64,000 nucleotides of DNA from Clostridiales bacterium (GCA_015655075.1 JAATFT010000019.1:62001-126000); one strand, 5' to 3'. Numbered from the stretch's first letter, positions 1 through 10,802 are shown. Numbers and translations: made by a program. The notes: generated by a model not told the origin, from the sequence alone.

Positions 1-919
1 TATCCGTTTCTTCCTTCACATCCACAACCAGGGCGCCTTCACTGATTCTGGTATAATTATTTTCCTTCAGATAAGCTATCATATCCGGAATATAGGCCTG
101 GACATCGCTTTCCTTCTTCCATAAATCAAAACTTACCTTAAGGTTATCATAATTCTTTTTTAAATCCTCTATGGATACATTCAAGATATGGTTCCAGAGC
201 GCCGCATATCCCCGGTTGCCGTTTTGCAGCAGATAAGTGGCATTTTTTGCTTCTTCCTTATATTCCGGATGGGTTTTGGAAAATTCATTGGCGGCGGGAT
301 AGATTTCTTCCAGTTCCAATATGGTAAAAGGAGCCTCCTTAGGATATTCCCCTGTGTAATTCTCATCAAAGTATATTAAGTTCGGCTGTCTTTTCTTAAG
401 CTCCGTAATAATTAAACCCATCTGCAAACCCCAGTCGCCCAGATGCACGTCCCCGATTACCTTGTGTCCCAAATATCTGCTTATCCGCTTAATGCTTTCA
501 CCTATCACCGCGGAACGCAGGTGTCCTACATGCAACGGCTTAGCAACATTCGGCCCGCCGTAATCAATTATAATGGTCAGGGGATTTTCTGATTTTTCAC
601 AGCCATATTGGTCCGCAGGTCTCATTTTATTTAAATAATCTGCTATAAACGCTGTATTTAACGTGATATTGATAAAGCCCGGCATGAGTGCCTCTATCTT
701 ACTAAAGGTCCTGCTGTCCTTAACACATTCCACTATTTCCTCCGCAATTACAATAGGAGCCTTTTTATATGATTTTGACGCAGCTAACGCACCGTTGCAC
801 TGATATTGGCATAAGTCCGGACGGTTGGATAAGGTAACCATTCCATATTTACCCTCATAACCATTCTTTTCAAACGCCTGCGTTAATTCTTCGGCAATCA
901 TATCAATTAGTTTCTTCAT
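1..919 (-). CDS. argS: Arginyl-tRNA synthetase, N-terminal part (cut by window edge)
   Basis: Charges tRNA-Arg with arginine in the cytoplasm. The first 306 codons are visible and the frame is still open at base 1, so the C-terminal half lies outside the window. The class I signature HVGHLRS is at about residues 130-136, preceded by the family-typical GGPNVAKPLHVGH context, and followed by GDWGLQMG. The ATG at 919 is preceded by a good GGGAGG ribosome binding site. The small PspC-domain gene lies 54 bases upstream on the same strand and could be co-transcribed. No defect is visible in the part that can be read. Confidence 0.96.
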   Translation of the reverse strand, partial: MKKLIDMIAEELTQAFEKNGYEGKYGMVTLSNRPDLCQYQCNGALAASKSYKKAPIVIAEEIVECVKDSRTFSKIEALMPGFINITLNTAFIADYLNKMRPADQYGCEKSENPLTIIIDYGGPNVAKPLHVGHLRSAVIGESIKRISRYLGHKVIGDVHLGDWGLQMGLIITELKKRQPNLIYFDENYTGEYPKEAPFTILELEEIYPAANEFSKTHPEYKEEAKNATYLLQNGNRGYAALWNHILNVSIEDLKKNYDNLKVSFDLWKKESDVQAYIPDMIAYLKENNYTRISEGALVVDVKEETD

Positions 920-973
920 AAATCCCTCCCCTTCGGTCTTTCGGTTTCTCTCGTAAAAAGATGGGTATTAAAG

Positions 974-1162
974 TTAATTCTGGCCTGGTATAATGACGGC
1001 CGCTATGATATAACCTATAACCCCCGCACCGCCTGCAAAACAAAATAAAGCCCACAGCAACCTGACTATGGTGGGATCCAGATTAATGTATTCCGCAATT
1101 CCTCCGCATACCCCTGCAATCATTTTATTTGTATCGGATCTGTACAATTTTTTTTGTTCCAT
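974..1162 (-). CDS. PspC-domain small membrane protein
   Basis: A 62-residue protein that is essentially one PspC domain. The N-terminus (KLYRSDTNKMIAGVCGGIAEY) is the conserved PspC opening with the VCGGIAEY motif, followed by LDPTIVRLLW and a hydrophobic glycine-rich segment (about residues 35-59) that should span the membrane. The family is linked to envelope-stress responses, but stand-alone short PspC proteins in Firmicutes have no firm role. It is upstream of argS on the same strand. The start has a GGAGG-like site a few bases before it. Confidence 0.85.
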   Translation of the reverse strand: MEQKKLYRSDTNKMIAGVCGGIAEYINLDPTIVRLLWALFCFAGGAGVIGYIIAAVIIPGQN

Positions 1163-1348
1163 TTTAATTCCTCCTGTTAATAAATTTTAAGTGCTATTTT
1201 ATCTATACCGCAATCCAAAGCAAAACTGCCGGCATTCTTTCTTCTGGTTTTGGAATTGCTCTGCCTTAACCGTTATTACTTAATTATAACAGTTCCTATA
1301 GCTCAGTCAATAGAAAATCAAAATCCGGGGCAAAACGTTTCTTATCCC
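1163..1348. other. Intergenic region upstream of pspC
   Basis: The gene-free stretch between pspC and sdaAA runs from 1163 to 1496. This left part is AT-rich around 1275-1300 and should hold the pspC/argS promoter, which I could not place with confidence. The rest contains the partial repeat listed next. Confidence 0.4.
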
Positions 1349-1397
1349 TAGAGCGTGTTTGAAAAATCATCGCACCGTTCTGACCGCTCCTCTTTGC
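1349..1397. repeat. Partial copy (left end) of repeat family R2
   Basis: Begins with the R2 terminal sequence TAGAGCGTGTTTGAAAAATC and continues into CGCACCGTTCTGACCGC, matching the end of the full copies at 25001-25167 and 26935-27098. The match is lost after about 1397, so this is a truncated or solo end. Confidence 0.75.
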
Positions 1398-1496
1398 CTG
1401 TCCAATCACCGGAATAGATAATATTTATTATCTCCGATTATAATATAAAAATTCTCATGGGGCTGTTGTAAAATCTTAAGTTTGCCCTATCCATAC

Positions 1497-2369
1497 TTAT
1501 TTGCACTTTCCGCATCTGCTGCAGGCACTTGGCGCGGCAGCCAAACCGCCTAATGCGGTTTCCCGCAGTTCATGGGGAATGCTAAGTCCCACATTGTACA
1601 TAACGGCTACGGTTTCATCAAAAGGCACTATGTTTCCGATATTGCTTAACGCAATTTCAGCGCAGATCAACGCATTGGATACTCCCATGGCATTCCTCTG
1701 CTGGCAGGGAGCTTCTACCAGTCCTCCTATGGGATCGCAAATCAGTCCTAAAAGATTGCCGATGGCGCTGGTCGCCGCATGCAGGCACTGCCTGGGAGTA
1801 CCCCCCATAAGTTCCGTAACAGCGGAAGCCGCCATAGCAGAAGCAGAACCCACCTCCGCCTGACATCCTCCTTCCGATCCTGCTATGGTCCCATTGTAAG
1901 CGATGAGATACCCAACGGCACCGGCATTAAATAAAGCTTTTATGATTGCCTCGTCTGTCAGACCCATCTCTTCCTGAATCGCCAGAAAAGCTCCGGGCAG
2001 AACCCCGGAAGAGCCGGCTGTGGGTGCCGCCACAATTAAACCCATGGAGCTGTTGACCTCAAGAACCCCCATGGCGTATGCAATCGCCTTTGACATTAAG
2101 GTACCGCATACCGGAGAATTACCGGCTAATCTGCGCCGACTGATTCTGGCCGCCTCCCCGCCGATTAACCCGCCCATGGAGGTAATATTCCCTTTTAAAG
2201 CTGCCCTTGCAGATTCCTTCATTATGGACCAGGCATGTTCCATTTTACTCTGCACTTCCTCCCGGCTATTTTCAAGATATTCCGTTTCACGCAGTATCAT
2301 TGCTTCCGATATGGGGATATTTTTTTCATCACATATTTTTATCAGTGCCTGACCCGATGTAAAATTCAT
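1497..2369 (-). CDS. sdaAA: L-serine dehydratase, iron-sulfur-dependent, alpha subunit
   Basis: Catalytic subunit of the two-subunit, oxygen-sensitive L-serine dehydratase that converts serine to pyruvate and ammonia with a [4Fe-4S] cluster. The 290-residue length fits the family. Recognisable stretches are SSMGLIVAAPTAGSSGVLPG, EGGCQAEVGSASAMAASA and LICDPIGGLVEAPCQQRNA; the cysteines there and in the C-terminal CSRCGKCK tail are the likely cluster ligands. The gene lies 35 bases downstream of sdaAB on the same strand, so the two form an operon. The glycine cleavage operon elsewhere in the window feeds the same serine/glycine node. Confidence 0.96.
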   Translation of the reverse strand: MNFTSGQALIKICDEKNIPISEAMILRETEYLENSREEVQSKMEHAWSIMKESARAALKGNITSMGGLIGGEAARISRRRLAGNSPVCGTLMSKAIAYAMGVLEVNSSMGLIVAAPTAGSSGVLPGAFLAIQEEMGLTDEAIIKALFNAGAVGYLIAYNGTIAGSEGGCQAEVGSASAMAASAVTELMGGTPRQCLHAATSAIGNLLGLICDPIGGLVEAPCQQRNAMGVSNALICAEIALSNIGNIVPFDETVAVMYNVGLSIPHELRETALGGLAAAPSACSRCGKCK

Positions 2370-2404
2370 GCTCCTTACTTCCTCTCCGTATAATCAGCCA
2401 TCGA

Positions 2405-3085
2405 TTAATGCTTTTCTATTGAAAATGCACTGAAAACGTTGTTCAATTCTTCAATTTTATCAATCATATCCTCATTAATCGGTTGATCTGTTTCAATGAT
2501 GGAATACGCGATTGTTCCTTTATTCTCCCTGTATAATTTCATAAATGCAATATTGATATCAAACTGACTTAATATATTAGTAACACCTGCAACCACTCCC
2601 GGAAGATCCCTGTGTCTTATGACTAAAGTATAATAGTCTCCGGATAAATCAATATCCACACCGTTAATTTTTTTAATTACCGCCCTGCCTCCGCCTATGG
2701 ATACTCCGGTAATTGCAGTCTTCTCTTCCTCCTGATCCGTTATAATAATATCCACCGTATTAGGATGCACATCCTTCTTTATCACATTTGTTTCAAATAT
2801 ATAGTGCAGACCTGCTTTTTTTGCATAAGCAAAAGATTCTTTTATTCTGTAATCTTCCGTATCAAACCCAAGCATGCCGGCTACTAATGCCCGGTCAGTG
2901 CCATGTCCCCGGTAAGTCTGGGCAAAGGAGCCATATAATATAAATCTTACTTGTTTGACTGGTTTTTTTACCATATTTCGGGCCAGTCTGGCGATTCTTA
3001 AGGCTCCGGCCGTATGGGAACTGGAAGGCCCGATCATGTTCGGCCCGATAATATCAAAAACACTCATTTCCTTTGATGAATACAT
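2405..3085 (-). CDS. sdaAB: L-serine dehydratase, iron-sulfur-dependent, beta subunit
   Basis: Partner of sdaAA. The N-terminal half carries the family motif FDIIGPNMIGPSSSHTAGA; the C-terminal portion (about residues 150-220) is an ACT regulatory domain (YYTLVIRHRDLPGVVAGVTN). The start is uncertain: ATG at 3085 is shown, but ATG at 3067 or GTG at 3064 would give the MSVFDIIGP or MFDIIGP openings usual in homologues and sit just after an AAAGGA site. Upstream there is a palindromic repeat (3096-3191) and then an R1 element, so the promoter must lie in or beyond repeat DNA. Confidence 0.95.
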   Translation of the reverse strand: MYSSKEMSVFDIIGPNMIGPSSSHTAGALRIARLARNMVKKPVKQVRFILYGSFAQTYRGHGTDRALVAGMLGFDTEDYRIKESFAYAKKAGLHYIFETNVIKKDVHPNTVDIIITDQEEEKTAITGVSIGGGRAVIKKINGVDIDLSGDYYTLVIRHRDLPGVVAGVTNILSQFDINIAFMKLYRENKGTIAYSIIETDQPINEDMIDKIEELNNVFSAFSIEKH

Positions 3086-3095
3086 ATCTTCTTAA

Positions 3096-3191
3096 TGTCA
3101 AAACCTTCCCGTCATGACGCCGCTTAAGCGGCATCTTAAATATCGGTGGAAGATGCTTTTCTTCGCACTTCGCCCTTAAGTGATTTTGACA
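3096..3191. repeat. Palindromic element upstream of sdaAB
   Basis: Outer arms TGTCAAAA (3096-3103) and TTTTGACA (3184-3191) are perfect inverted repeats and enclose further small palindromes, including CCGCTTAAGCGG near 3121-3132. No clear reading frame. It resembles the other compact palindromic repeats of the window but no second copy was found here. Confidence 0.55.
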
Positions 3192-3210
3192 TACTCCTTT
3201 CTTATTCCAG

Positions 3211-3371
3211 AGTACTCTCGAAAACTCTTTGTATGCAGATTTGTGAGATGATTTTTTGTCAGATATGCACAAATTTATGAGGCGTACGTGGAGCGTACGT
3301 TGATTAAATTTGTATGTAGCTGGCGAAAAATCAGCCGCAAAGATGCGTACAGGGGAGTTTCCGAGAGTGCT
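3211..3371. repeat. Repeat family R1, full copy 1 (about 160 bp imperfect palindrome)
   Basis: Left end AGTACTCTCGAAAACTCTTT and right end GAGTTTCCGAGAGTGCT are inverted copies of each other, and pairing continues inward (TTTTTTGTCAGATATGCACAAA against TTTGTATGTAGCTGGCGAAAAA) to a GGCGTACGTGGAGCGTACG centre. A nearly identical copy is at 42961-43122 and a half copy at 52632-52675. It encodes no transposase; MITE-like element. Confidence 0.85.
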
Positions 3372-3521
3372 TATATAGTATCTTCCCCAAGTCTGTTTTT
3401 AATTAACCCTTTATATGCAAAATTTACTCCATCCCGTATCTTAATATCCTGCAATCTTCATTACCAATTTTACCGGTCTTTTGAAAATTTTGTACCGATA
3501 TCTTTATTTTATATTATTAAA
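3372..3521. other. Spacer between R1 copy and galT 3' end
   Basis: AT-rich sequence downstream of galT. No gene, clear hairpin terminator or promoter recognised. Confidence 0.4.
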
Positions 3522-5144
3522 TTATATAAGGTCAACGGTTTGATTACAATTATCAAAATTCTTGAATCCGTCATTCACGGATTTATTCACATACTTGATA
3601 AATCTGATAAATGCTTCCTGTCCTTTTTTATTCCGTTTATAGACGCCGGCATGTTCCAGTACTGTTGAAAATACCATGCCGATTTCCTTCTTTATAATAT
3701 TGTCTATTGTATTCTCATTTAAATTTTGATATTTCGGCAGAAATTCATCCACCCAGCTCTTATGTTTAGCTATTATCTCATTGGAATTAATATCTTTTCC
3801 TGAGAGTATATAGCTTTTTAGAATTTCCATTTCTTCCTTTAACCTTGAGGGAAGGACCGCCAGACCCATAACCTCAATCAGACCGATATTTTCCTTCTTT
3901 ATATGATGCAGCTCGGCATGGGGGTGGTATACGCCGAAAGGATGTTCCTTCGTAACCACGTTATTGCGCAGTACTAAATCGAGTTCATAAAACCCTCCGG
4001 CTTTGCGGGCAATGGGAGTTATGGTATTATGGGGTTCATATCCCTTCTTTCCATCCGGCGTGCTACCTGAAACCTGTTTGGCCGGCAGAAGGTTTCCGTC
4101 GGAATCCGAATACGCATGTATAAATGCTTCTTCATCCGTATAATTTCTCCAACGGTTCAATATAAAATCCCCCAGCTCAATTAAGGGTTGTGTCGTTTCC
4201 GATTTAAGCCGTATAACGGACATGGGCCATTTTACAATACCGGCTCTCACCTTTTCAAATCCATTTATAGCAAAGGATTTTTCAACAGGGGCTTTTGCCA
4301 TGGCAAATTCATAATTTCCCCCCTGAAAATGATCATGGGTAAGAATGGACCCCCCCACAATGGGCAGATCCGCGTTGGAGCCGACAAAATAATGGGGAAA
4401 CAGCTTAACAAAATCAAATAATTTACAAAAGGCCGCCCTGTCAATCTTCATGGGCGTATGCTCATAATTAAACACAATACAGTGTTCATTATAATAAACA
4501 TAAGGCGAGTACTGAAAGCCCCAGTCCTGATTATTAATCCGTATGGGCATTACCCTGTGATTCTGTCTGGCAGGATGATTTACCCTTCCTGTATAGCCTT
4601 CGTTTTCCTTACATAAAAGACATTTGGGATAGCCGCTTTGTTTCATCCGCCTGGCGGCGGCAATTGCCGCCGGATCCTTTTCCGGCTTGGATAAATTAAT
4701 GGTGATGTCAATATCACCGTATTCCGTTTCTGTCACCCATTTAATATCCGTGGCGATACGGTAACGTCTTATGTAATCCGTATCCTGACTGAACTTATAA
4801 TAAAAATCCGTGGCTTTTTTCGGACTTTCCGAGTACAGGGCTTTAAACCTGCTGATGACTTCCGACGGCCTTGGAACCAGCAGCCCCATAATCCCAGTGT
4901 CAAATAGATCCCGGTATACAATGCTGTTTTCCTTTAATATCCCATGTTCATAAGCGTAATCAAGCATACCCTTTAATATTTCTTCCAGGGGCATCCTGTA
5001 AAGTACGTGAGGATCTGCTTCTTCAAATTCTTCCAGCCCAAGCAAATCCAATAGCCGGTTAATTGTATATACTTTGTCCTGTTCTGAAACCATCCCCGTT
5101 TTTAAGCCATATTCAACCAGTGCCGTTATATATTGATATATCAT
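3522..5144 (-). CDS. galT: UDP-glucose--hexose-1-phosphate uridylyltransferase (Firmicutes type)
   Basis: Second enzyme of the Leloir pathway: exchanges galactose-1-phosphate with UDP-glucose. The N-terminus (MIYQYITALVEYGLKTGM) and 500-plus-residue length mark the Firmicutes class of GalT rather than the 350-residue E. coli class. The metal/nucleotide region LTHDHFQGG and the PFGVYHPHAELHHIKKENIG stretch are visible. At 540 residues it is somewhat long; the extra part is a Lys/Asn-rich C-terminal tail. It is the last gene of galK-galE-galT, 249 bases after galE; that gap holds hairpins that could tune expression. Confidence 0.96.
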   Translation of the reverse strand: MIYQYITALVEYGLKTGMVSEQDKVYTINRLLDLLGLEEFEEADPHVLYRMPLEEILKGMLDYAYEHGILKENSIVYRDLFDTGIMGLLVPRPSEVISRFKALYSESPKKATDFYYKFSQDTDYIRRYRIATDIKWVTETEYGDIDITINLSKPEKDPAAIAAARRMKQSGYPKCLLCKENEGYTGRVNHPARQNHRVMPIRINNQDWGFQYSPYVYYNEHCIVFNYEHTPMKIDRAAFCKLFDFVKLFPHYFVGSNADLPIVGGSILTHDHFQGGNYEFAMAKAPVEKSFAINGFEKVRAGIVKWPMSVIRLKSETTQPLIELGDFILNRWRNYTDEEAFIHAYSDSDGNLLPAKQVSGSTPDGKKGYEPHNTITPIARKAGGFYELDLVLRNNVVTKEHPFGVYHPHAELHHIKKENIGLIEVMGLAVLPSRLKEEMEILKSYILSGKDINSNEIIAKHKSWVDEFLPKYQNLNENTIDNIIKKEIGMVFSTVLEHAGVYKRNKKGQEAFIRFIKYVNKSVNDGFKNFDNCNQTVDLI

Positions 5145-5224
5145 AAATTGTCCTCCAGTCCTTCAACAGGGATAATCCCCCGCTCCTTTGAAATATCCGT
5201 TACAATTCAGCCTATGGTACCGCG

Positions 5225-5350
5225 AGGTGTTTTTTGTGAGTGGAGCGAAGCGAAAGTCACAGAAAACCCGAGACATGTATGCGCGAAATTATGCATTTTG
5301 CATAATTTCTGTGCATCATTTGTTATAGTTCTGCCGCAAGGCTGAACTAT
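5225..5350. repeat. Cluster of three hairpins between galE and galT
   Basis: Three adjacent inverted repeats: TTTTGTGA/TCACAGAAAA around 5231-5266, a perfect GAAATTATGC/GCATAATTTC hairpin at 5285-5309, and ATAGTTC/GAACTAT at 5325-5350. The layout recalls the palindrome cluster before nagB (44137-44217). None has a U-run placing it as a terminator on the minus strand, so an mRNA-processing or stability role or a small repeat element is more likely. Confidence 0.55.
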
Positions 5351-5393
5351 GAAAAATATCCCTGTGCAGGAGATTACCTCTGTTTCACAAATA

Positions 5394-6386
5394 TTAACTG
5401 TTTTTGTATCCGTTTGGATGGGACTGATGCCATTTCCAGGCGGAAGCAATTATTTCTTCTATCTCCTCATGCTCCGGTTTCCAGCCTAATACTGTTTTTG
5501 CTTTTTCACTGGAAGCGATGAGTTTTGCGGGGTCCCCCGCCCTTCTTGGAGCTGCTGCGGCAGGAATGGGATCACCTGTTACCTTCCTTGCGGCTTCAAT
5601 TACTTCCTTTACGGTAAATCCTGTTCCGTTGCCCAGGTTAAAGATATTGCTTTCCCTGCCTTCCATCAGGTATTTTACGGCTAAAATATGGGCCGAAGCC
5701 AAATCCGTAACATGGATATAATCACGAATACAGGTGCCGTCCTTGGTATCGTAATCATTTCCGTAAATACTGATGACATCTCTTTTTTTGTTTGGAACCT
5801 GTAGGATTAGCGGAATCAGATGGGATTCCGGGTTGTGTGCTTCCCCGATATTTCCGCTTTTATGGGCGCCGCAGGCATTAAAGTATCTTAAGGAAACATA
5901 ACGCAGGCCGTGGGCCCTATCCACCCATTTAAACATTTTCTCCATGGATAACTTGGTTTCCCCATAAGTATTGGCAGGCTCCGTCCGGTCCGTTTCTAAA
6001 ATCGGCACCCGTTCCGGTTCTCCATAAGTTGCGGCGGTCGATGAAAATACTATTTTTTTGATATCATGGGCAACCATGGATTCTAATAATACCTTTGTGC
6101 CGCACAAATTATTATCATAATACTTAAGGGGATTGGTCATACTTTCCCCCACCAGGGAATTGGCGGCAAAATGGATCACCGCATCAATTTTCTCTTTATC
6201 AAACACGCTGTCCACAAACGCCCTGTTCCGGATATCCCCCTGATAAAAACGGGCCTTGGGATGTACGGCCTCCCTATATCCGGTCTCTAAATTATCTGCG
6301 ACAACCACGTCCTGACCCTGGTCAATCAATTCATAAACGGTATGGGAACCGATATAGCCGGCCCCTCCTAATACAAGAACTGTCAT
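5394..6386 (-). CDS. galE: UDP-glucose 4-epimerase
   Basis: Interconverts UDP-galactose and UDP-glucose with bound NAD. Extended SDR fold: the Rossmann motif [10 protein letters not shown] is at residues 7-16, the catalytic SST and YGETK (Tyr and Lys) follow, and the RYFNACGAH and [13 protein letters not shown] segments are family-typical. Length 330 is standard. Second gene of the galK-galE-galT set; the gap to galK is 208 bases of pyrimidine-rich DNA. C-terminus [10 protein letters not shown] is typical. Confidence 0.97.
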   Translation of the reverse strand: MTVLVLGGAGYIGSHTVYELIDQGQDVVVADNLETGYREAVHPKARFYQGDIRNRAFVDSVFDKEKIDAVIHFAANSLVGESMTNPLKYYDNNLCGTKVLLESMVAHDIKKIVFSSTAATYGEPERVPILETDRTEPANTYGETKLSMEKMFKWVDRAHGLRYVSLRYFNACGAHKSGNIGEAHNPESHLIPLILQVPNKKRDVISIYGNDYDTKDGTCIRDYIHVTDLASAHILAVKYLMEGRESNIFNLGNGTGFTVKEVIEAARKVTGDPIPAAAAPRRAGDPAKLIASSEKAKTVLGWKPEHEEIEEIIASAWKWHQSHPNGYKNS

Positions 6387-6594
6387 AATTCAATCTCCTG
6401 CCTTTCTTCTCTCTTATCTTGTTTTTTCAATCTTATTTATCTTTTTTCTGTCCTGTCTTCATTTCTTCCGTTTCTTTTTTCCGCCTTGCATCCTTTGTCT
6501 TATATCTTCCACTTCATATTCCAGTTTTCTCTTTCCTTTGTCCCGCCTTTTATCTTTCTAATATTTCTTTCTCATTTTCTTCTTCCTGATCTTT

Positions 6595-7758
6595 TTATAG
6601 CCTTGCCGGTCCGTTTCCGATATCCACCACATAAAAATCTGCTTTATATCCTACTTTTTCTTCATAGGTTTTTCCTACCGCATCAATAAAAGATTTAATA
6701 TAATCATTTTCCACAATACTTACGGTACACCCGCCGAAACCGGCTCCCGTCATTCTGGAACCGATAACACCCTTCTGCTCCCAGGCTGCTTTAGCTAAAG
6801 TATCCAATTCCATACCGGTTACTTCATAATCATCCCGCAAGGATATATGGGAGGCGTTCATCAGCTGTCCGAACTCCTGGATATTACCGGCTTTAAGGGC
6901 TTTTACGGCTTTTATGGTTCTCTGGTTTTCATACACGGCATGCTTTGCCCGTTTCCTGCACAGGGGATCGCTAATCGCTCCTTTATGTGCTTCAAATTCT
7001 TCTTCACTTAGCTCCCCAAGGGCTGCTATATCCATCGCCCCCTGCAATTCCTTCAGCGCTTTCTCGCATTCACCTCTTCTCTCGTTATATTTAGAGTCCC
7101 CCAGACCTCTTTTCTTATTGCTGGAAGCAATGACAATTCTGGCATGGTCTAATTTAACGGGGGCATATTCACAGGTTAAATTGCTGGTATCCAAAAAAAT
7201 GGCATGATCCTTTTTGCCCATAGCCACCGCAAACTGATCCATAATACCGCAGTTTACCCCGATAAATTTATTTTCCCCATACTGGCAGATTAAAGCCAGT
7301 TCAATCATGTAAAGGTTAAAATGAAACAATTCTTTTAAAATATAGCCCGTCAGCACTTCCAGGGAGGCGGAAGAAGATAATCCGGAGGAATTGGGGATAT
7401 TGCCGAAATAAAGAATATCTATGCCCCTGTCAATCACATAGCCTCTCTGATTTAACGCCCAGATGACTCCCTTGGGATAATTTGCCCAGTCGTCTTTCTT
7501 ATCTTTGGTTAATCCCTCCACAGAAGAAGTGATTACTCCCAAATGTTCATAATTCATGGAATAAAACCGCAGGGTTTTATCCTCTCTCTTTCTTACCGCC
7601 GCATAAGTTCCCAGTGTCAGCGCGCAGGGAAATACATGGCCGCCGTTATAATCCGTATGTTCACCGATAAGATTCACCCGGCCCGGTGCAAAATAGACAC
7701 CTGCATTCCCCCCTGCTCCAAATATTTCGTTAAATTTCTGCAATAATCTTTCCTTCAT
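6595..7758 (-). CDS. galK: Galactokinase
   Basis: Phosphorylates galactose at C1 with ATP. GHMP kinase: the galactokinase signature GRVNLIGEHTDYNGG is near residue 30, the ATP loop GLSSSASLEV near 130, and motif 3 GSRMTGAGFGGCTVS near 335. An ATG six codons upstream (7776) would extend the frame, but a clean AAAGGAG lies exactly seven bases before the ATG at 7758, so this start was chosen (387 residues). First of the three Leloir genes, 77 bases downstream of the ArsR-type regulator, which may control the whole run from abfA to galT. Confidence 0.97.
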   Translation of the reverse strand: MKERLLQKFNEIFGAGGNAGVYFAPGRVNLIGEHTDYNGGHVFPCALTLGTYAAVRKREDKTLRFYSMNYEHLGVITSSVEGLTKDKKDDWANYPKGVIWALNQRGYVIDRGIDILYFGNIPNSSGLSSSASLEVLTGYILKELFHFNLYMIELALICQYGENKFIGVNCGIMDQFAVAMGKKDHAIFLDTSNLTCEYAPVKLDHARIVIASSNKKRGLGDSKYNERRGECEKALKELQGAMDIAALGELSEEEFEAHKGAISDPLCRKRAKHAVYENQRTIKAVKALKAGNIQEFGQLMNASHISLRDDYEVTGMELDTLAKAAWEQKGVIGSRMTGAGFGGCTVSIVENDYIKSFIDAVGKTYEEKVGYKADFYVVDIGNGPARL

Positions 7759-7835
7759 ATAGTACTCCTTTGCCATAGATAGAATTTATTAAAAGCAGCT
7801 ATTCCAGACCCCGCATTTTAAAATAAACCAAGGGG

Positions 7836-8768
7836 TTAAAATACAAATTTCATCCGGATATTCTGCGCATAATCCCCGAAGCAGTCTCCAAAGAGATTTA
7901 CTCCGCCGATATGTTTTGCATCTTCTTTTATACCAATTCTTACCGATATATAAGCATTTTCAGAAAGACGATAATCCTGAATCGGTATGGAATTAATTTT
8001 ATTATTATCCAGATAGGTGCCCTGCCCCGTCAGCTTCCAGGTTTTTAACATGCCATACTGGGTATTTTTATCCGGCCACCATTCAGGATTTAATTTTCCC
8101 CGCCTGCCGCCGAAATCACCGGGGCAGTTCCAGGTCCCGGCTTCCATTCCGTTAACCCAGACCGTTATGTCGGAGGGAAAGTCAAAATTATATTCATGAT
8201 CCTCGGAACAAAGCTCCATGGATAATTCCATCCGCTTTTCAAGGCGGCTGGTGAGTATTTTATTGGGGAAGCGGTATTCTACGTAGCCCCTGCCAAACCA
8301 GAGGAGCTTGGCTTTGGTCCGGTCCGGGTTGTAAAAACACCTGGGTTCGTCTTCTTCATCAATATGCCCCTTTTCACTGACAATTCCGCAGGTAGGCTCC
8401 ACATAATAATCTACAAAATTGCCGATGGGCATGTTGACGATTTGAGATTCTTCCTCCATTTTGGTTACTAATTCTACGATGAAGGTCTCCAACTGCCTGC
8501 TGCATACTTTCATGGAGCCTCTGACGGCAGGTCTTAAGCTGGTTTTTATCAGTCCTGCCTCCTCCAGCACCTTCACATGGGCCGCCGCGGAGGACTGGGG
8601 CAGTCCCAGGCGTTCTGCGATTTCATTAATATTTAATTCATTTCTGCACAAAAGCCTTAATATCTCTATCCGAACCTCCGCCGATAACGCCTTTGCCAAC
8701 AATGCAAGCCGTTTTTTATCATCTAAATCCATCTGTATGGTTTTACTCAAATTTTTGCTCCTTTGCAT
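7836..8768 (-). CDS. ArsR-type transcriptional regulator with long C-terminal domain
   Basis: A winged-helix ArsR-like domain occupies about residues 15-100 (ALLAKALSAEVRIEILRLL, then INEIAERLGLPQSSAAAHVKVLEEAGLIKT). It is followed by about 200 residues of a Trp/Gly-rich, beta-looking domain (NFDFPSDITVWVNGMEAGTW, PEWWPDKNTQYGMLKTWKL) not found in classical metal-sensing ArsR proteins; this is probably the sugar-sensing part. No metal-binding Cys pair is seen. It sits between abfA and galK on the same strand, so control of arabinoside/galactose use is the natural inference. The ligand is unknown. Confidence 0.8.
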   Translation of the reverse strand: MQRSKNLSKTIQMDLDDKKRLALLAKALSAEVRIEILRLLCRNELNINEIAERLGLPQSSAAAHVKVLEEAGLIKTSLRPAVRGSMKVCSRQLETFIVELVTKMEEESQIVNMPIGNFVDYYVEPTCGIVSEKGHIDEEDEPRCFYNPDRTKAKLLWFGRGYVEYRFPNKILTSRLEKRMELSMELCSEDHEYNFDFPSDITVWVNGMEAGTWNCPGDFGGRRGKLNPEWWPDKNTQYGMLKTWKLTGQGTYLDNNKINSIPIQDYRLSENAYISVRIGIKEDAKHIGGVNLFGDCFGDYAQNIRMKFVF

Positions 8769-8884
8769 TGCTATTTATTCATATCAAAATTTCTGTTATA
8801 AACTATTATTTCTGTTTTAATTGTAGCACGATTTTTTTATAAAGAAAAGTCTTTTCTAAATAAAATCAAACAATTAACAATTAC

Positions 8885-8912
8885 GGTACGATGATTTTTC
8901 AAACATGCTCTA
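8885..8912. repeat. Partial copy of repeat family R2
   Basis: CGGTACGATGATTTTTCAAA followed by CATGCTCTA matches the right end of R2 (ATGATTTTTCAAACACGCTCTA). Only this end is present, in the gap between abfA and its neighbouring regulator. Confidence 0.7.
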
Positions 8913-8932
8913 ATTTATTTGAATGCCCAAAT

Positions 8933-8970
8933 AGGGCTGATCCGGGTTTTTATACCTGGGGACCAGCCCT
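8933..8970 (-). terminator. Possible terminator hairpin after abfA
   Basis: AGGGCTG (8933-8939) pairs with CAGCCCT (8964-8970), with a second inner helix between. It lies between the abfA stop and the next gene. The T-run is better on the plus strand (GTTTTC), so its role as abfA terminator is tentative. Confidence 0.4.
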
Positions 8971-9012
8971 GTTTTCATTATTTGCAATATTGTTTCTTTA
9001 TAAACTTATGTT

Positions 9013-10560
<1,548 letters not shown>

Positions 10561-10627
10561 TCATCTTTCAATTCAATATGAATTAATTTCAGTAAATTTA
10601 AAATATTAAAATAATATTTATGATATT

Positions 10628-10656
10628 ATTATACTATTTTCAGGGAATTACATCAA
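10628..10656 (-). promoter_or_regulatory. Sigma-A promoter for abfA
   Basis: On the minus strand, TTGATG (10656-10651), a 17-base spacer and TATAAT (10633-10628). The only good promoter in the 333-base AT-rich gap between abfA and lpdA; the remainder of the gap shows no gene. Confidence 0.7.
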
Positions 10657-10802
10657 GATATATTTTACTTTTTTGTAAAATATTATACTTTTTATCAGTT
10701 TAATAAAAGGTAAAATTTAGTAAAGCCATATTTTATGCATATTTTAAATAAATTTAAAATTTATTTTAAGAAATTCTAAACTAATATATTTGATACATTT
10801 GA

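Noticed and set aside
3288-3668. Plus-strand frame through R1 copy 1 and the galT end
   Set aside because: It runs antisense to galT. The R1-derived part differs from copy 2 by changes that are not protein-conserving, so it is not coding.
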